Shown here in pieces: positions 31,114 to 40,080 of a DNA stretch of 64,000 nucleotides (its first letter is position 1; the number at the start of each line of letters is the position of its first letter). A program made the translations under genes and the position numbers. The DNA is taken from positions 62,001 to 126,000 of the forward strand of contig SVGZ01000004.1 of NCBI GenBank assembly GCA_015056045.1, in the 5' to 3' direction. The DNA is from Clostridiales bacterium. Lineage in GTDB: Bacteria > Bacillota > Clostridia > Christensenellales > Christensenellaceae. Under the pieces are notes generated by a model. That model worked only from the letters and a program-made list of their open reading frames with translations, made no database searches and had not been told where the DNA came from.

Positions 31114-31968
31114 ATGCAGAAACGCGTTTTAGCCATCAATGACATCTCGTGCATAGGCCGCTGTTCCCTGACGGCGGCTTTGCCTATTATTTCTTCCTTT
31201 GGGGTCAATACGACCGTTTTGCCGACGAGCATCCTTTCCACACAGACAGGCGGTATTGACGATTATACCTATCACGATCTTTCGGGCGATATCCCGGGGA
31301 TCCTTTCGCATTGGAAAAAGCTCGGTATTTCTTTTGATGCGATCTATACCGGTTTTCTTGGTTCTTCGGAACAGGTCGATATGATGCTTTCGCTTTTTTC
31401 GGAATTTCCGGATGCGTTTAAGCTTGTCGACCCCGTTATGGGCGATGCCGGCAGTTTATACAGCTCTTTTCCCGCGGATTTTCCGCAGCACATGAAAAAG
31501 CTCTGCGAAAAGGCAGACCTTATTACGCCGAATATGACGGAAGCGGCACTTCTTCTTGATGAAGAATACATAAAACCGCCGTATACCTGCGATTATGCAG
31601 AGGCTCTTGCGGAAAGATTGTATGCCCGCTATGGTGCAAAGGTCATCATCACGGGAATGCATTTCAGCTATACCGAGGATATTTTGGGCAGAAAAACGGA
31701 TTTTCTCGGCGCATTGCTTTTCGACGGGAAGGATTATGAATACGCCTTGTCGGAGCATATCCCCGGATTTTTCCACGGCACAGGCGATGTTTTTGCAAGC
31801 ACGCTCATGGGTGCGCATATGCAGGGCGAAGAACTTGGGCAAGCATTGCATACGGCACTCGATTTTACCTATCGTTCGATCGAAAAAACGGTCGAGCTTG
31901 GGCAGGATCCGCGGTTTGGGCTGGCTTTTGAATATTTCCTCTCCGAAAATGGCAAAGATTTAGTTTAA
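31114..31968 (+). CDS. Pyridoxal/pyridoxamine kinase
   Basis: 284 residues of the ribokinase-like pyridoxal kinase family: VLAINDISCIGRCSLTAALP at the start, VLPTSILSTQTGG, DPVMGD, the ATP/anion-hole region HGTGDVFAS and ITPNMTEA. It phosphorylates vitamin B6 vitamers with ATP. Its stop is followed by a terminator, and its start is TAA-T-ATG coupled to the serine hydrolase gene. The exact vitamer is not decided by sequence. Confidence 0.9.
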   Translation: MQKRVLAINDISCIGRCSLTAALPIISSFGVNTTVLPTSILSTQTGGIDDYTYHDLSGDIPGILSHWKKLGISFDAIYTGFLGSSEQVDMMLSLFSEFPDAFKLVDPVMGDAGSLYSSFPADFPQHMKKLCEKADLITPNMTEAALLLDEEYIKPPYTCDYAEALAERLYARYGAKVIITGMHFSYTEDILGRKTDFLGALLFDGKDYEYALSEHIPGFFHGTGDVFASTLMGAHMQGEELGQALHTALDFTYRSIEKTVELGQDPRFGLAFEYFLSENGKDLV

Positions 31969-31989
31969 AAATCAAAACAGCAGCAGGGA

Positions 31990-32020
31990 ACGACATCATT
32001 TAGGTGTCGTTTTTCTTTTT
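31990..32020 (+). terminator. Terminator of pyridoxal kinase gene
   Basis: ACGACA-9 bases-TGTCGT followed by TTTTCTTTTT. Confidence 0.8.
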
Positions 32021-32060
32021 CTAAGATTATCACATCATTTTTTGTTCGATTTTATCAAAC

Positions 32061-32090
32061 AAATCGACAAAATACGCAAAAAATGTCGAT
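32061..32090. promoter_or_regulatory. Putative Spo0A boxes
   Basis: A reverse-strand TTTTGTCGATTT (32061-32072) and a forward ATGTCGAT (32083-32090) resemble the Spo0A box core TGTCGAA, just upstream of the spo0A -35 box; autoregulation is plausible. Confidence 0.5.
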
Positions 32091-32093
32091 TGC

Positions 32094-32122
32094 TTGCATT
32101 GGGTAAATGGTCGGTTTATAAT
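32094..32122 (+). promoter_or_regulatory. Promoter of spo0A
   Basis: TTGCAT, 17 bases, TATAAT; the start codon is 37 bases downstream. Confidence 0.75.
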
Positions 32123-32158
32123 GAGCTAAATTGGATGAAATTGGATATTGGAGAGGTT

Positions 32159-32892
32159 ATGCATCATATAAAAATACTGATCATCGATCAGAGCAGGATA
32201 TCTGCAAGGCAGTTATACCAGATGATCAGCCGGACAGGTATTGCAGAGGAAATCAGATATATAGAAGAGATAGACAGTTTCGATCGGATGATTGCGGAGT
32301 TTAAGCCGGGAATCATTATTTCGGATATTTTTCTCCGCGGCGGAGATGGCTTTTCCCTGGCAGAACGCTTTAAAACGCTGAACCCGACGGGAAAGGCAAT
32401 CGCCATCAGCAATTTCAGCTCTGAATTTATTCAGAAAAAGGCTTTTGAATACGGATTTGACTATTATTTTGTCAAACCGATCATGGATTCCGTTTTCAAT
32501 AAGAGGCTGATCGATATTGCCGAAGGCATCGGGTCTTTGCCCGTGTCGACAGAAAACAGCATTTCGGAGATCCTTTTGCAGATCGGTATGGCGGCAAATC
32601 TTCTCGGGTATAATTTTTCCGTGAAGCGATCCGCATCGTCCTCATTGACCCAAAGGCGATGAACGACATCACCGAAAAGGTTTACCGCGTTATTGCCGAA
32701 AAATACGGTTCAACGATCGGCAGAGTAGAGCGGAATATGCGCCATGCGATCGAGGTCACATGGATGCACGGCAGCCTTGAGGATATCGACAGCTATTTTG
32801 GCTATACCGTTGATGCAAATAAGGGCAAGCCTTCCAATTCGGCGTTTATTGCGACGATCGCAGATGCCATCCGCATCAAAAATCTCAGGTAA
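32159..32892 (+). pseudogene. spo0A: spo0A, frame-split at a T run
   Basis: The first frame (start 32159, GGAGAGG upstream) gives a response-regulator receiver: IKILIIDQS, phosphoacceptor Asp in IIISDIFLRGGDG, Lys in YYFVKPI, then the Spo0A linker ISEILLQIGMAANLLGYNF. It then runs into a stop at 32660-32662. The next frame continues exactly with FREAIRIVLIDPKAM, DITEKVYRVIAEKYGSTIGR, VERNMRHAIEVTW and FGYTVDANKGKPSNSAFIA, the Spo0A DNA-binding domain. One extra T in the five-T run at about 32614-32618 would restore one protein of about 244 residues. It may be a true mutation blocking sporulation, phase variation, slippage or a sequence error. One of the two usual acidic-pocket residues is Gln. 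Confidence 0.88.
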
Positions 32893-32916
32893 ACAAAAAA
32901 CAGGCGATAAGAAAAA

Positions 32917-32941
32917 TACCGGCGTGAAAGCCGGTTTTTTG
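32917..32941 (+). terminator. Terminator of spo0A
   Basis: ACCGGC-GTGAAA-GCCGGT followed by TTTTTG. Confidence 0.88.
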
Positions 32942-33007
32942 CTGTTATGCGCTGCCCGTATCATCCGGAAATAATATGCAAATAAAGAATCTTGTACCCC
33001 TTTGATG

Positions 33008-33036
33008 TTTACAAAAGACGTTTCTTTGTGTATAAT
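33008..33036 (+). promoter_or_regulatory. Promoter of walJ-rlmH
   Basis: TTTACA, 17 bases, TATAAT, 35 bases before the start codon. Confidence 0.8.
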
Positions 33037-33070
33037 GCCCATTGTAAAAAAATATTGCGAAAGAGAAGAT

Positions 33071-33856
33071 ATGAAGATCCAGATTTCACCCTTGGTGAGC
33101 GGTTCGAGCGGAAATGCAACATATATCGGCACGGACAGCACAGGGCTGCTGGTCGATGCCGGAACAACGGGAAAGAACCTCCTTGCGCTTCTTTCCTCTA
33201 TTAGTGTGCAAAAACCGGCGGGGATCCTCGTCACGCACGAACATAATGACCATATCAGTGCGGTCGGTATCCTCTCGAGGAAGCTGGATATCCCGATCTA
33301 TGCCAATACGGAAACATGGGCAGCCATGGAAAAGAAGATCGGCAATATCCACCTGCGCAATATCCGCGAAATTACGGCGGAAGAATTTTATATCGGTGAT
33401 ATCTGCATTCGTCCTTTTGAAACAAGTCACGATGCAGCGCATCCCTTTGGCTATACGTTTTATGCAAACGGCGCCAAGCTCTGTACGATGACAGATACCG
33501 GCCGCTTGACAAAGGAAATGCTTATGCAGGCAGAAGGTTCCGACCTTATCCTGCTCGAAGCAAACCATGATATCGATATGCTGAAAAACGGCCCTTATCC
33601 AAAGGCTTTGCAGGACCGCATTTTGGGAACAAAAGGTCACCTGAGCAATGTTCAGGCGGCAAACGCAGCGGTTGAACTTGTAAAAAGCGGCGTTCGGGGG
33701 ATTCTGCTTGGGCATTTGAGTAAAGAAAACAATACGCTTGAGCTTGCATTTAAAACCGTTAAAAACACACTCACGGAAAACGGCATTATCGTTGGCAGAG
33801 ATGTTGGGCTTGGGATGACGAAACGGGACAGTTTTGTCGGTCCCTATACGCTGTAG
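33071..33856 (+). CDS. walJ: WalJ/YycJ metallo-beta-lactamase-fold hydrolase
   Basis: 261 residues. MBL-fold features are SGSSGNATYIG at the start, the metal motif THEHNDH (HxHxDH), TSHDAAHPFGY, MTDTGRL and EANHDIDMLKNGPYP, with GHLSNVQAA. These match the YycJ/WalJ family, 5'-to-3' exonuclease-like proteins linked to cell-wall and DNA repair functions. The start is the ATG with GAGAAG upstream; a longer in-frame Met would lie before the promoter. It lies 12 bases from rlmH, a common pairing in Firmicutes. No walK/walR genes are here. Confidence 0.88.
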   Translation: MKIQISPLVSGSSGNATYIGTDSTGLLVDAGTTGKNLLALLSSISVQKPAGILVTHEHNDHISAVGILSRKLDIPIYANTETWAAMEKKIGNIHLRNIREITAEEFYIGDICIRPFETSHDAAHPFGYTFYANGAKLCTMTDTGRLTKEMLMQAEGSDLILLEANHDIDMLKNGPYPKALQDRILGTKGHLSNVQAANAAVELVKSGVRGILLGHLSKENNTLELAFKTVKNTLTENGIIVGRDVGLGMTKRDSFVGPYTL

Positions 33857-33868
33857 AGGAGTGAAGCG

Positions 33869-34345
33869 ATGAATATCACGATTTTAAGCGTCGGGAAAAT
33901 CAAAGACAAATGGTTTGCCGCCGCACAGGATGAATATGAAAAAAGGATCAGCCGCTTTGCCAAACTCCGCATCGTTGAGCTTGCAGATGAGGCTGCGCCG
34001 AAAAATGCCTCGGCAAAAGATATCGAAAACCTGATGAAAAAAGAAGGCGAGCGCATCATCGCAGCGATCCCAAAGGAAACAACGCTCATCGTCTTAACGC
34101 CCGAAGGCAAAGAAATGGATTCGCCGGATTTTGCCAAGCTCATCGGCAGCTATCAGGATATGGGCAGAAGCCTGACTTTCGTTATCGGCGGTTCCTATGG
34201 GATCGATAAAGCCATCAAAGCCATGGCTGCGCACAGAGTCAGCTTTTCCATGATGACTTTTCCGCACAGGCTTTTCCGCATTATGCTCGTGGAACAGATC
34301 TACCGCGCTTTTAAGATTTTAGGCGGCGAGGAATACCACAAATAA
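33869..34345 (+). CDS. rlmH: 23S rRNA pseudouridine-1915 N3-methyltransferase
   Basis: 158 residues, exactly the RlmH size. Typical segments: ITILSVGKIKDKWF, KRISRFAKLRIVEL, IVLTPEGKEMDS and FVIGGSYGIDKA, ending with MTFPHRLFRIMLVEQIYRAF, the SPOUT-knot SAM site. It methylates pseudouridine 1915 in helix 69 of 23S rRNA. It is cotranscribed with walJ. Confidence 0.96.
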   Translation: MNITILSVGKIKDKWFAAAQDEYEKRISRFAKLRIVELADEAAPKNASAKDIENLMKKEGERIIAAIPKETTLIVLTPEGKEMDSPDFAKLIGSYQDMGRSLTFVIGGSYGIDKAIKAMAAHRVSFSMMTFPHRLFRIMLVEQIYRAFKILGGEEYHK

Positions 34346-34355
34346 TATTGTAAAA

Positions 34356-34373
34356 TACCTGTTCCGACAGGTA
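34356..34373. promoter_or_regulatory. 18-bp palindrome upstream of MFS gene
   Basis: TACCTGT-TCCG-ACAGGTA is a perfect 7-bp inverted repeat 27 bases before the MFS start, flanked by AT-rich DNA. No T-run follows on the plus strand, so it looks more like an operator than a terminator. Confidence 0.4.
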
Positions 34374-34399
34374 AAAATATTTTCACTTGAGAGGACACA

Positions 34400-35587
34400 A
34401 TGAAGACAGAAAAGAAAAACTTGTTCATTACCTGGCTGCTTTCACAGCAGGTCGTCATGGGATTCGCATCACAGGTCACGACCGTTTTTGCTTCTTCTAT
34501 CGTCAACATCTTTAACCTGACGAAGACAGAGCTCGGCATGATCAACACGATCAACTTTATTCTGATGATCGTCGTTCCGCTGATCGTCGGCAGAATTGCA
34601 GACACGATGAGCAAGAAAAAGATCCTGATCACAGGTATCTTCATCCAGTATCTGGGCACGGTATTGGTCGCATTCTCCCCGAATGTCATCCTTTATATCG
34701 CCGGCTTTATCGTCCGCGGTACAGGCTCTGCGATCGGTCAGGTAACCAATACTTCCGCGATCGTTGATACCTATCCGGATAAGGCAACGCGTTATTACAG
34801 CTATATGCAGTCCTTTGGCTGTGCAGCGGGTATTCTTGCGCCGATCGTATTGGCATATTTCTCCAAGAGCTTCGGCATCGATTGGAGACTGCTGATGTTC
34901 ATCTTCAGTACACTTTCCATGCTGCCAGCTATCGGTCTTTTCTCTTCGGATATCAAAAACCCCGTCCGCAAAGAAGGCAGTGAAAATACAGGCAAAAAAG
35001 CAGGCTATGCAGAAGCATTCAAGATGCTTACACTTCCTCTTCTTTTCACGATCCTGACGCTGGTTTTCTTCTGCGCAATGGATAACCCGTATATGGGCTT
35101 CATGGAACTTTTCTTCACAGAAGGTATGGGAAGTGACTTAGGCGCGATCGCAATCACCGTTCATTCCATCGGTTATGCGGTTTCCCGTTTCCTTGCCGGT
35201 TATATTACCGAAAGAACGGAAAAGGCTTCCATGATCGTCTGCTCCGTCATGAGCGTTCTGGCGCTTATTGCAACGGGCTTTGTCAAGAGTGATGTGATGG
35301 CAGTTGTTCTTATCGGCGTTATCAGCTTCTTTGCAGGTCCGATCTACCCGATCGCCGTTATGCGTGCAACAAGGGATAACCCCGAAAACACAGCAACAGC
35401 CGTCAGCCTCATGACCGTTGGCAACGGTATCGGCGGTGCAACAGGCAATCTGCTTACAGGTGCGGTTTCCGATAACTTCGGTATTCAGCCTGCATTCGGT
35501 CTTCTTTCCGTATTCTCTGCACTCTGCCTTGTGATGTATTTCTGCATCGATGCGGCACAGAAGCGTGGGAAAGCAAAACAGGCTTAA
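34400..35587 (+). CDS. MFS transporter
   Basis: 395 residues with about 12 membrane helices. The major facilitator loop motif between helices 2 and 3 is present as GRIADTMSKKKILI, with IVRGTGSAIGQV in helix 4. The substrate is not clear; sequence resembles efflux/sugar-type members with no special motif. GAGAGGA precedes the ATG. An 18-bp palindrome just upstream suggests a dedicated repressor, but no regulator gene is adjacent. Confidence 0.88.
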   Translation: MKTEKKNLFITWLLSQQVVMGFASQVTTVFASSIVNIFNLTKTELGMINTINFILMIVVPLIVGRIADTMSKKKILITGIFIQYLGTVLVAFSPNVILYIAGFIVRGTGSAIGQVTNTSAIVDTYPDKATRYYSYMQSFGCAAGILAPIVLAYFSKSFGIDWRLLMFIFSTLSMLPAIGLFSSDIKNPVRKEGSENTGKKAGYAEAFKMLTLPLLFTILTLVFFCAMDNPYMGFMELFFTEGMGSDLGAIAITVHSIGYAVSRFLAGYITERTEKASMIVCSVMSVLALIATGFVKSDVMAVVLIGVISFFAGPIYPIAVMRATRDNPENTATAVSLMTVGNGIGGATGNLLTGAVSDNFGIQPAFGLLSVFSALCLVMYFCIDAAQKRGKAKQA

Positions 35588-35599
35588 AAAAGCAAATAA

Positions 35600-35634
35600 A
35601 AAACAGCTCCGAATTTTCGGGGCTGTTATTTTTT
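35600..35634. terminator. Bidirectional terminator
   Basis: AACAGC-TCCGAATTTTCGGG-GCTGTT followed by ATTTTTTT; serves the convergent MFS and dnaC-like genes. Confidence 0.85.
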
Positions 35635-36588
35635 TCAGGATAAGCGGAGATCCTGACCAATGAGGAAAAACCTTGCCGTGTCATCATTGGCGAATAAACG
35701 GGATGCGGCTCGTTCACCATAGCGGTTGCGGATATCATTTTCAGATAAATTCGTGGCTACGATAAGAGGTTTCCTTGCCGCAGTGCGTTTTTCCAGAAGC
35801 TGCAGGAAATATTCTCTTGTGACGTTTTGTGTGACGGGTTCGGAACCAAGATCATCGAGGAAGATGATATCGGCATCATAGATCAGGTCAAGATCATCCA
35901 TTTCGCCAAGGCGATGCTTATGGAAAACATCAAAAAGTGCAAAGGCGCTGATGAAAAGGATCTTGCGTGTTTTGAGGTAAAGCCTGCGAGCCATACATTC
36001 CATGAGGAAGGTCTTGCCGAGCCCTGCTTTGCCGATGAGCACGGTATTATTGCGCTTGAATTGCGGGTAAGCTTCGCTGTAACGCTCAACATAGCTTTTT
36101 GCGTTGTTGATCTGCTTGCGCGGATTTGTTTCCGATCCGCCGAGCAATTCATTTTTTTCGGAAAACAGCAGTTCATCGAATTTCCCAAAGCTTCCTTTTA
36201 AGCTGCCGATGGGTTTTGCACCGAAAACTTCGACATAAATGCGCTCGAGCAGGCAAGGACAAAAGGCTTTTTCGCCGTTTTCCTCGATGTAGCCGCTGTC
36301 TTGGCAAAGGCTGCATTCATAATCCGGCTCAAGGCTCTGGATGCCGTTTCGCAAAAGAAGGGCAGAGATCTTTTCATCATAGCCGTGGATTTCCGCTTCG
36401 ATTTTTTTCCTTGCGGAAGGATTCATGAGTGCTGCCCCGATAAGGTCTGCATATAAAAGGCGTCTTTCATCTTCCAGTACGGCAAGCTCGGGCAGGATCT
36501 CACGGATGCGTTCATGTTCTGCAGAAGCACGGGCTTCAGCTGCACTGCGTTTTCTTGCGTATTCATCAAATATCTGCGAAATCGTCAT
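35635..36588 (-). CDS. DnaC/DnaI-like helicase loader ATPase
   Basis: 317 residues. An N-terminal helical part and a four-Cys zinc motif (CSLCQDSG, then CPCLLE) lead into an AAA+ ATPase: Walker A IGKAGLGKTFLM, Walker B IIFLDDLGSE, sensor IVATNLS and Arg finger region YGERAASRLF. This is the DnaI/DnaC loader that brings the replicative helicase to DNA. The start overlaps the end of the dnaD gene by 23 bases, so the two are translationally coupled. Confidence 0.9.
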   Translation of the reverse strand: MTISQIFDEYARKRSAAEARASAEHERIREILPELAVLEDERRLLYADLIGAALMNPSARKKIEAEIHGYDEKISALLLRNGIQSLEPDYECSLCQDSGYIEENGEKAFCPCLLERIYVEVFGAKPIGSLKGSFGKFDELLFSEKNELLGGSETNPRKQINNAKSYVERYSEAYPQFKRNNTVLIGKAGLGKTFLMECMARRLYLKTRKILFISAFALFDVFHKHRLGEMDDLDLIYDADIIFLDDLGSEPVTQNVTREYFLQLLEKRTAARKPLIVATNLSENDIRNRYGERAASRLFANDDTARFFLIGQDLRLS

Positions 36589-38002
36589 GGATCATATCCT
36601 CAATAGAGCGAAGGGCTTCTCTGATGCGTCTGTCTTCGTCTTCCTGTGTGTATTGGCGTTCTTCGTAATCGGCTTTTCTTGCATTTCCGCGGAAGCGTTC
36701 GTTGGCAAGCTTGGCTTCTTCGAGCGTTTTGACGCCGCTTTCGTGCCAGCGGTTCATGATCGCGGTCAGAGCTGCGATCGGGTTTGCAGATGCCTGTGCA
36801 AGCTCTGCGGCGAAAAGGATGACCTCATCGGCATAGCCGTATTCGCTGCGGAAACGGGTATAGAGGCGAATATCCTGCGGAGTCGGTCTGCGTTCGATGG
36901 CGATCGCCGAAAGCATGACCTTGGCTTTTTCCAAAAGAGCAGCCTGTTTTTCTTCGTATGCACGAATATCGGCAAGTGTTGTCAGTTGTTTTTCGTGCCA
37001 GCCGTAGAGCAGATTTTCCATTGCGGAAAAACTGTGTTTATTGTTTCCGGAAGCCATGCGGCAGGCAAAGAGCATCGTTTCCTCGTCAAAGCCCATGCGG
37101 CAAAGCTTCGTATATTTTTCGCGGAGTTCCGCCGTCACGACATGGTTCGGAACGGAAAGCGCATAGAACAGTTTTTTGATCGCAGAATCCGTCTTTTCCG
37201 ATGCACTGAAATGTTCGGAGATCTGCGAGCTGCCCGTAAGCTTCTGCGAATAAAGCCGCTCCAGAATCGAGTCGAGATATTTCATGCTGGGGTTGCCCGT
37301 CTTTGTGAGTTCGCCCATTGCCGAGCGAATCGCAGGGAGCTCCATACCCCATTCGTTTTTCCATTTTTCAAAGAGTTTCGTTTCTGCTTCGGAAGGATCA
37401 CGGTAACGGATGCCCATAAGACGCAAGACTTCTTTTGCACCGGCTGCAGCTTCGGAATCGGCATTCATGCGCTCTTCGGCTTTTTCGACGCTGTCGATGC
37501 CCTGTTTTGCCCATTCTTTCGCTTTCTGCGTAATATAGGAAGAAGGCAGGTGATTGCCTCGTTTATGCGTTGCGATGCAGTATTCCGCCAGCATGAGGAC
37601 GACATTCTTCGGCAAACCGAAAACAGCCGTACATTCATAAAATGCTTTGAGATCGCGGAAATTCAGCTCTCTGTCTGTGAAAAGCGACTGCAGAAGCCCG
37701 TTGAACTGTGCATCGGGGTAAACTTCCTGTGCAAGCGGGTGTTCGTTTTCCGCAGCGGCATAACGCAATGTCGTATCGGATGTGACATCGATGCTGAGGT
37801 AGCCTCCTTGCTCAAGGTAATCAAGACAGTCCAGAAATGCGCTTTTTTCCATGCCAAGATCCCCCATGATCTTCTGCATATCCGCAGAATCGTGGAGGTA
37901 GCCGTATAAATAAATTTTCAGGCAGCCTTCAGGCGCTGAAAGAAGGCGTGAAAGCTCTTTTTTCGGCAATGCGACCATTTCCGGTTTTTCGAATTTAATC
38001 AT
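36566..38002 (-). CDS. DnaD-family replication initiation protein
   Basis: 478 residues. An N-terminal winged-helix-like part (LSRLLSAPEGCLKIYLYGYL) is followed by two DnaD/DnaB_2 domains: AFYECTAVFGLPKNVVLMLAEYC with MNRWHESGVKTLEEA-type ends, repeated near residues 200-330 and 390-440 (LLYGWHEKQLTTLADI, IMNRWHESGVKTLEEA). The protein helps load helicase at origins and restart sites. It starts directly after the cca stop (TAA-ATG) and overlaps the loader gene, forming a cca-dnaD-dnaC operon. Confidence 0.9.
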   Translation of the reverse strand: MIKFEKPEMVALPKKELSRLLSAPEGCLKIYLYGYLHDSADMQKIMGDLGMEKSAFLDCLDYLEQGGYLSIDVTSDTTLRYAAAENEHPLAQEVYPDAQFNGLLQSLFTDRELNFRDLKAFYECTAVFGLPKNVVLMLAEYCIATHKRGNHLPSSYITQKAKEWAKQGIDSVEKAEERMNADSEAAAGAKEVLRLMGIRYRDPSEAETKLFEKWKNEWGMELPAIRSAMGELTKTGNPSMKYLDSILERLYSQKLTGSSQISEHFSASEKTDSAIKKLFYALSVPNHVVTAELREKYTKLCRMGFDEETMLFACRMASGNNKHSFSAMENLLYGWHEKQLTTLADIRAYEEKQAALLEKAKVMLSAIAIERRPTPQDIRLYTRFRSEYGYADEVILFAAELAQASANPIAALTAIMNRWHESGVKTLEEAKLANERFRGNARKADYEERQYTQEDEDRRIREALRSIEDMIHDDFADI

Positions 38003-39286
38003 TTATTTCATGATCTCCCTTGCTTTTTGAAGGAGTTTTTGTTTTTCGTTGTGGGAAGCATCCTCTGCGCACCATTCGAGCAGCTTGCTTAAAATATAGC
38101 CGATCTGCCTGCCGGGTCTCAAGCCCAGTTCACGCATGATCGTTCTTCCGTCTACGGCAAGGTCGCCTGCGGTAAAGGGATAGTTTTCCTCTTCCATACG
38201 CTCGCAGACATCCATAAACGCACGCCAGTTGCCCATTTTTCCCGTTTCCATATCTTCGCTTCGGCGGAGGGTCGTCAATGCCTGGAACTGTTTTTTGCCC
38301 ATGCGCTGGATCTGTTTGCGGATATCCGCATCAGAGGGAAGCCCACGCCTTGCGTAATCCTTATAGGCGATGACGCTTGCGATGAAGTCTGTGCGGTCGT
38401 TTTCCGCTTTTAAGTTGATAAGCGTATTGCGTGCGACATAATGCTCTTCCAAAAGGAAAAGTGCAGCCAGTCGCAGCGTAAAATCCCTGGGCATACTTGT
38501 GCAGACGTCGATGAGCATATAAACATCTTTTTCTTCACCGCCGACAAAGGGATAGATCGGGAAGACCTTTTTCAAAAGGCCAGTGTATTTCATATATAAA
38601 AGGGCACGGCGATGCCCGTCGCAGTTGCATTCATGCTTGGTATCTGCCATCAAAATGAGCTGCAGTTCTTTATAAATGCGCTCTTTGGAGATCGCATCGA
38701 GCAGGTCAACATTGTTTTTTGCACAGGCCATCAGCTCATCTTCAATGAAAAAGTCGAGCTGACCGGCAAGCCTTACCATACGAAGGAGGCGAAGACCGTC
38801 GTCATTCATGATGCGGTAAGGATCGGGTGTTGTCGTCATGATCATGCGGTGCAGAACATCGGAAACACCTCTGCCTGTCGGGTCAATAATTTCGCCGGTG
38901 TAAATATCGGCATAGAGCGCGTTCATCGTAAAATCACGGCGGAAGGCATCCTCTTCAAGGGAAACACCGATTTTGACGCTTTCCGGTGTGTGGTAACCGC
39001 CTTGCGGGTAGCTTTCCGTGCGGAAGGTCGTGTGTTCAAAAATTTCGTCGCCGCATTTGATGTGTACGGTACCGAGCTTTTCGTTGACAAGCTTTGCACG
39101 GTCGCCGAAAATGTCAAGAACTTCTTCGGGCATGAGGGAAGAAGCAAGGTCGATATCGGTATTGCCGATGCCTAAGATCTTATTGCGGACGTATCCGCCG
39201 ACGATATAGACTTGTCTGCCGCCAAATTCCGCTGCGACCTTTTTGATCCTTTCAGGTAACTGAATCTGCTTTCCGTTGAACATCAT
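38003..39286 (-). CDS. CCA tRNA nucleotidyltransferase
   Basis: 427 residues. Class II nucleotidyltransferase motifs: VYIVGGYVRNKILGI, the metal-binding NTDIDLASS, then FRRDFTMNALYADIYTGEI and DPTGRGVSDV, and the template helix DDGLRLLRMVRLAGQL. It adds or repairs the CCA end of tRNAs; most, but not all, of the tRNA genes downstream encode CCA. Two adjacent ATG codons are possible starts; the first is used. GAAGGGGC is upstream. Confidence 0.93.
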   Translation of the reverse strand: MMFNGKQIQLPERIKKVAAEFGGRQVYIVGGYVRNKILGIGNTDIDLASSLMPEEVLDIFGDRAKLVNEKLGTVHIKCGDEIFEHTTFRTESYPQGGYHTPESVKIGVSLEEDAFRRDFTMNALYADIYTGEIIDPTGRGVSDVLHRMIMTTTPDPYRIMNDDGLRLLRMVRLAGQLDFFIEDELMACAKNNVDLLDAISKERIYKELQLILMADTKHECNCDGHRRALLYMKYTGLLKKVFPIYPFVGGEEKDVYMLIDVCTSMPRDFTLRLAALFLLEEHYVARNTLINLKAENDRTDFIASVIAYKDYARRGLPSDADIRKQIQRMGKKQFQALTTLRRSEDMETGKMGNWRAFMDVCERMEEENYPFTAGDLAVDGRTIMRELGLRPGRQIGYILSKLLEWCAEDASHNEKQKLLQKAREIMK

Positions 39287-39475
39287 TAAATGCCCCTTCT
39301 TTATGTGATTGCGCTCATAAAATATTATAACATAGAAAAATGAAGGGTGCAGAGTTTTATTGGAAAATTTATCGGCAAGGGAAAAGACCGCCGTTTTTTT
39401 CGGTCAATAGGGGATGAGGGCATAGAAAGAAATGTGAGCTTATAAAAATCTATCATATTTTTTTAAAAAATTATA

Positions 39476-39504
39476 TTGACAAATCAGTAAGAATCGTTTA
39501 TAGT
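39476..39504 (+). promoter_or_regulatory. Promoter of tRNA operon
   Basis: Perfect TTGACA, 17 bases, TATAGT; the 250 bases between cca and the first tRNA hold nothing else that I can support. Confidence 0.85.
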
Positions 39505-39534
39505 AATATTCGTCGCTAATGAGCGGTGCATCAA

Positions 39535-39611
39535 CGGGGTGTAGCGCAGTTTGGTAGCGCACGTGCTTTGGGAGCATGGGGCCGCAGGTTCAAGTCCTGT
39601 CACCCCGACCA
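39535..39611 (+). tRNA. tRNA-Pro (TGG)
   Basis: CGGGGTG acceptor pairs with CACCCCG; anticodon TGG in CTTTGGGAG; CCA encoded. Confidence 0.95.
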
Positions 39612-39620
39612 TGAGATTAT

Positions 39621-39695
39621 GGCTCCTTGGTCAAGCGGTCAAGACATCGGCCTCTCACGCCGGTAACAGGGGTTCGATTCCCCTAGGAGTCACCA
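39621..39695 (+). tRNA. tRNA-Glu (CTC)
   Basis: GGCTCCT pairs with AGGAGTC; anticodon loop CTCTCAC gives CTC; CCA encoded. Confidence 0.93.
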
Positions 39696-39709
39696 TTTAG
39701 ACTGTTTGT

Positions 39710-39783
39710 GGGCCATTAGCTCAGCTGGTCAGAGCGGTCGGCTCATAACCGATTGGTCCGGGGTTCGAGTCCCTGATGGCCCA
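39710..39783 (+). tRNA. tRNA-Met/CAT
   Basis: GGGCCAT pairs with ATGGCCC; anticodon CAT. The end reads CTA rather than CCA, so CCA must be added or repaired by the cca product. Elongator Met is most likely, but a tRNA-Ile with modified CAT is not excluded. Confidence 0.85.
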
Positions 39784-39807
39784 CTACACAAAAACCCGTT
39801 AAGATAT

Positions 39808-39883
39808 GCCTCGGTAGCTCAGTTGGTAGAGCAAAGGACTGAAAATCCTTGTGTCGGTGGTTCGATTCCACTCTGAGGCACCA
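39808..39883 (+). tRNA. tRNA-Phe (GAA)
   Basis: GCCTCGG pairs with CTGAGGC; anticodon GAA in CTGAAAA; CCA encoded. Confidence 0.95.
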
Positions 39884-39890
39884 AAATTTT

Positions 39891-39966
39891 GCTGGTGTAG
39901 CTCAACAGGCAGAGCAGCTGATTTGTAATCAGCAGGTCGCGGGTTCGAATCCCATCACCAGCTCCA
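39891..39966 (+). tRNA. tRNA-Thr (TGT)
   Basis: GCTGGTG pairs with CACCAGC; anticodon TGT in TTTGTAA; CCA encoded. Confidence 0.95.
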
Positions 39967-39973
39967 AAATTAT

Positions 39974-40058
<85 letters not shown>

Positions 40059-40080
40059 CCCTTAGGGGTAAAGATATTCT

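Noticed and set aside
32042-32158. Upstream extension of the Spo0A reading frame
   Set aside because: It runs through a clear TTGCAT-17-TATAAT promoter and has no ribosome site; the ATG at 32159 follows GGAGAGG.
36425-37909. Plus-strand open frame of 494 codons opposite dnaD
   Set aside because: It is antisense to two overlapping genes with clear families (DnaD and DnaC-like), has no recognisable domain and no ribosome site; it results from the codon pattern of the real genes.
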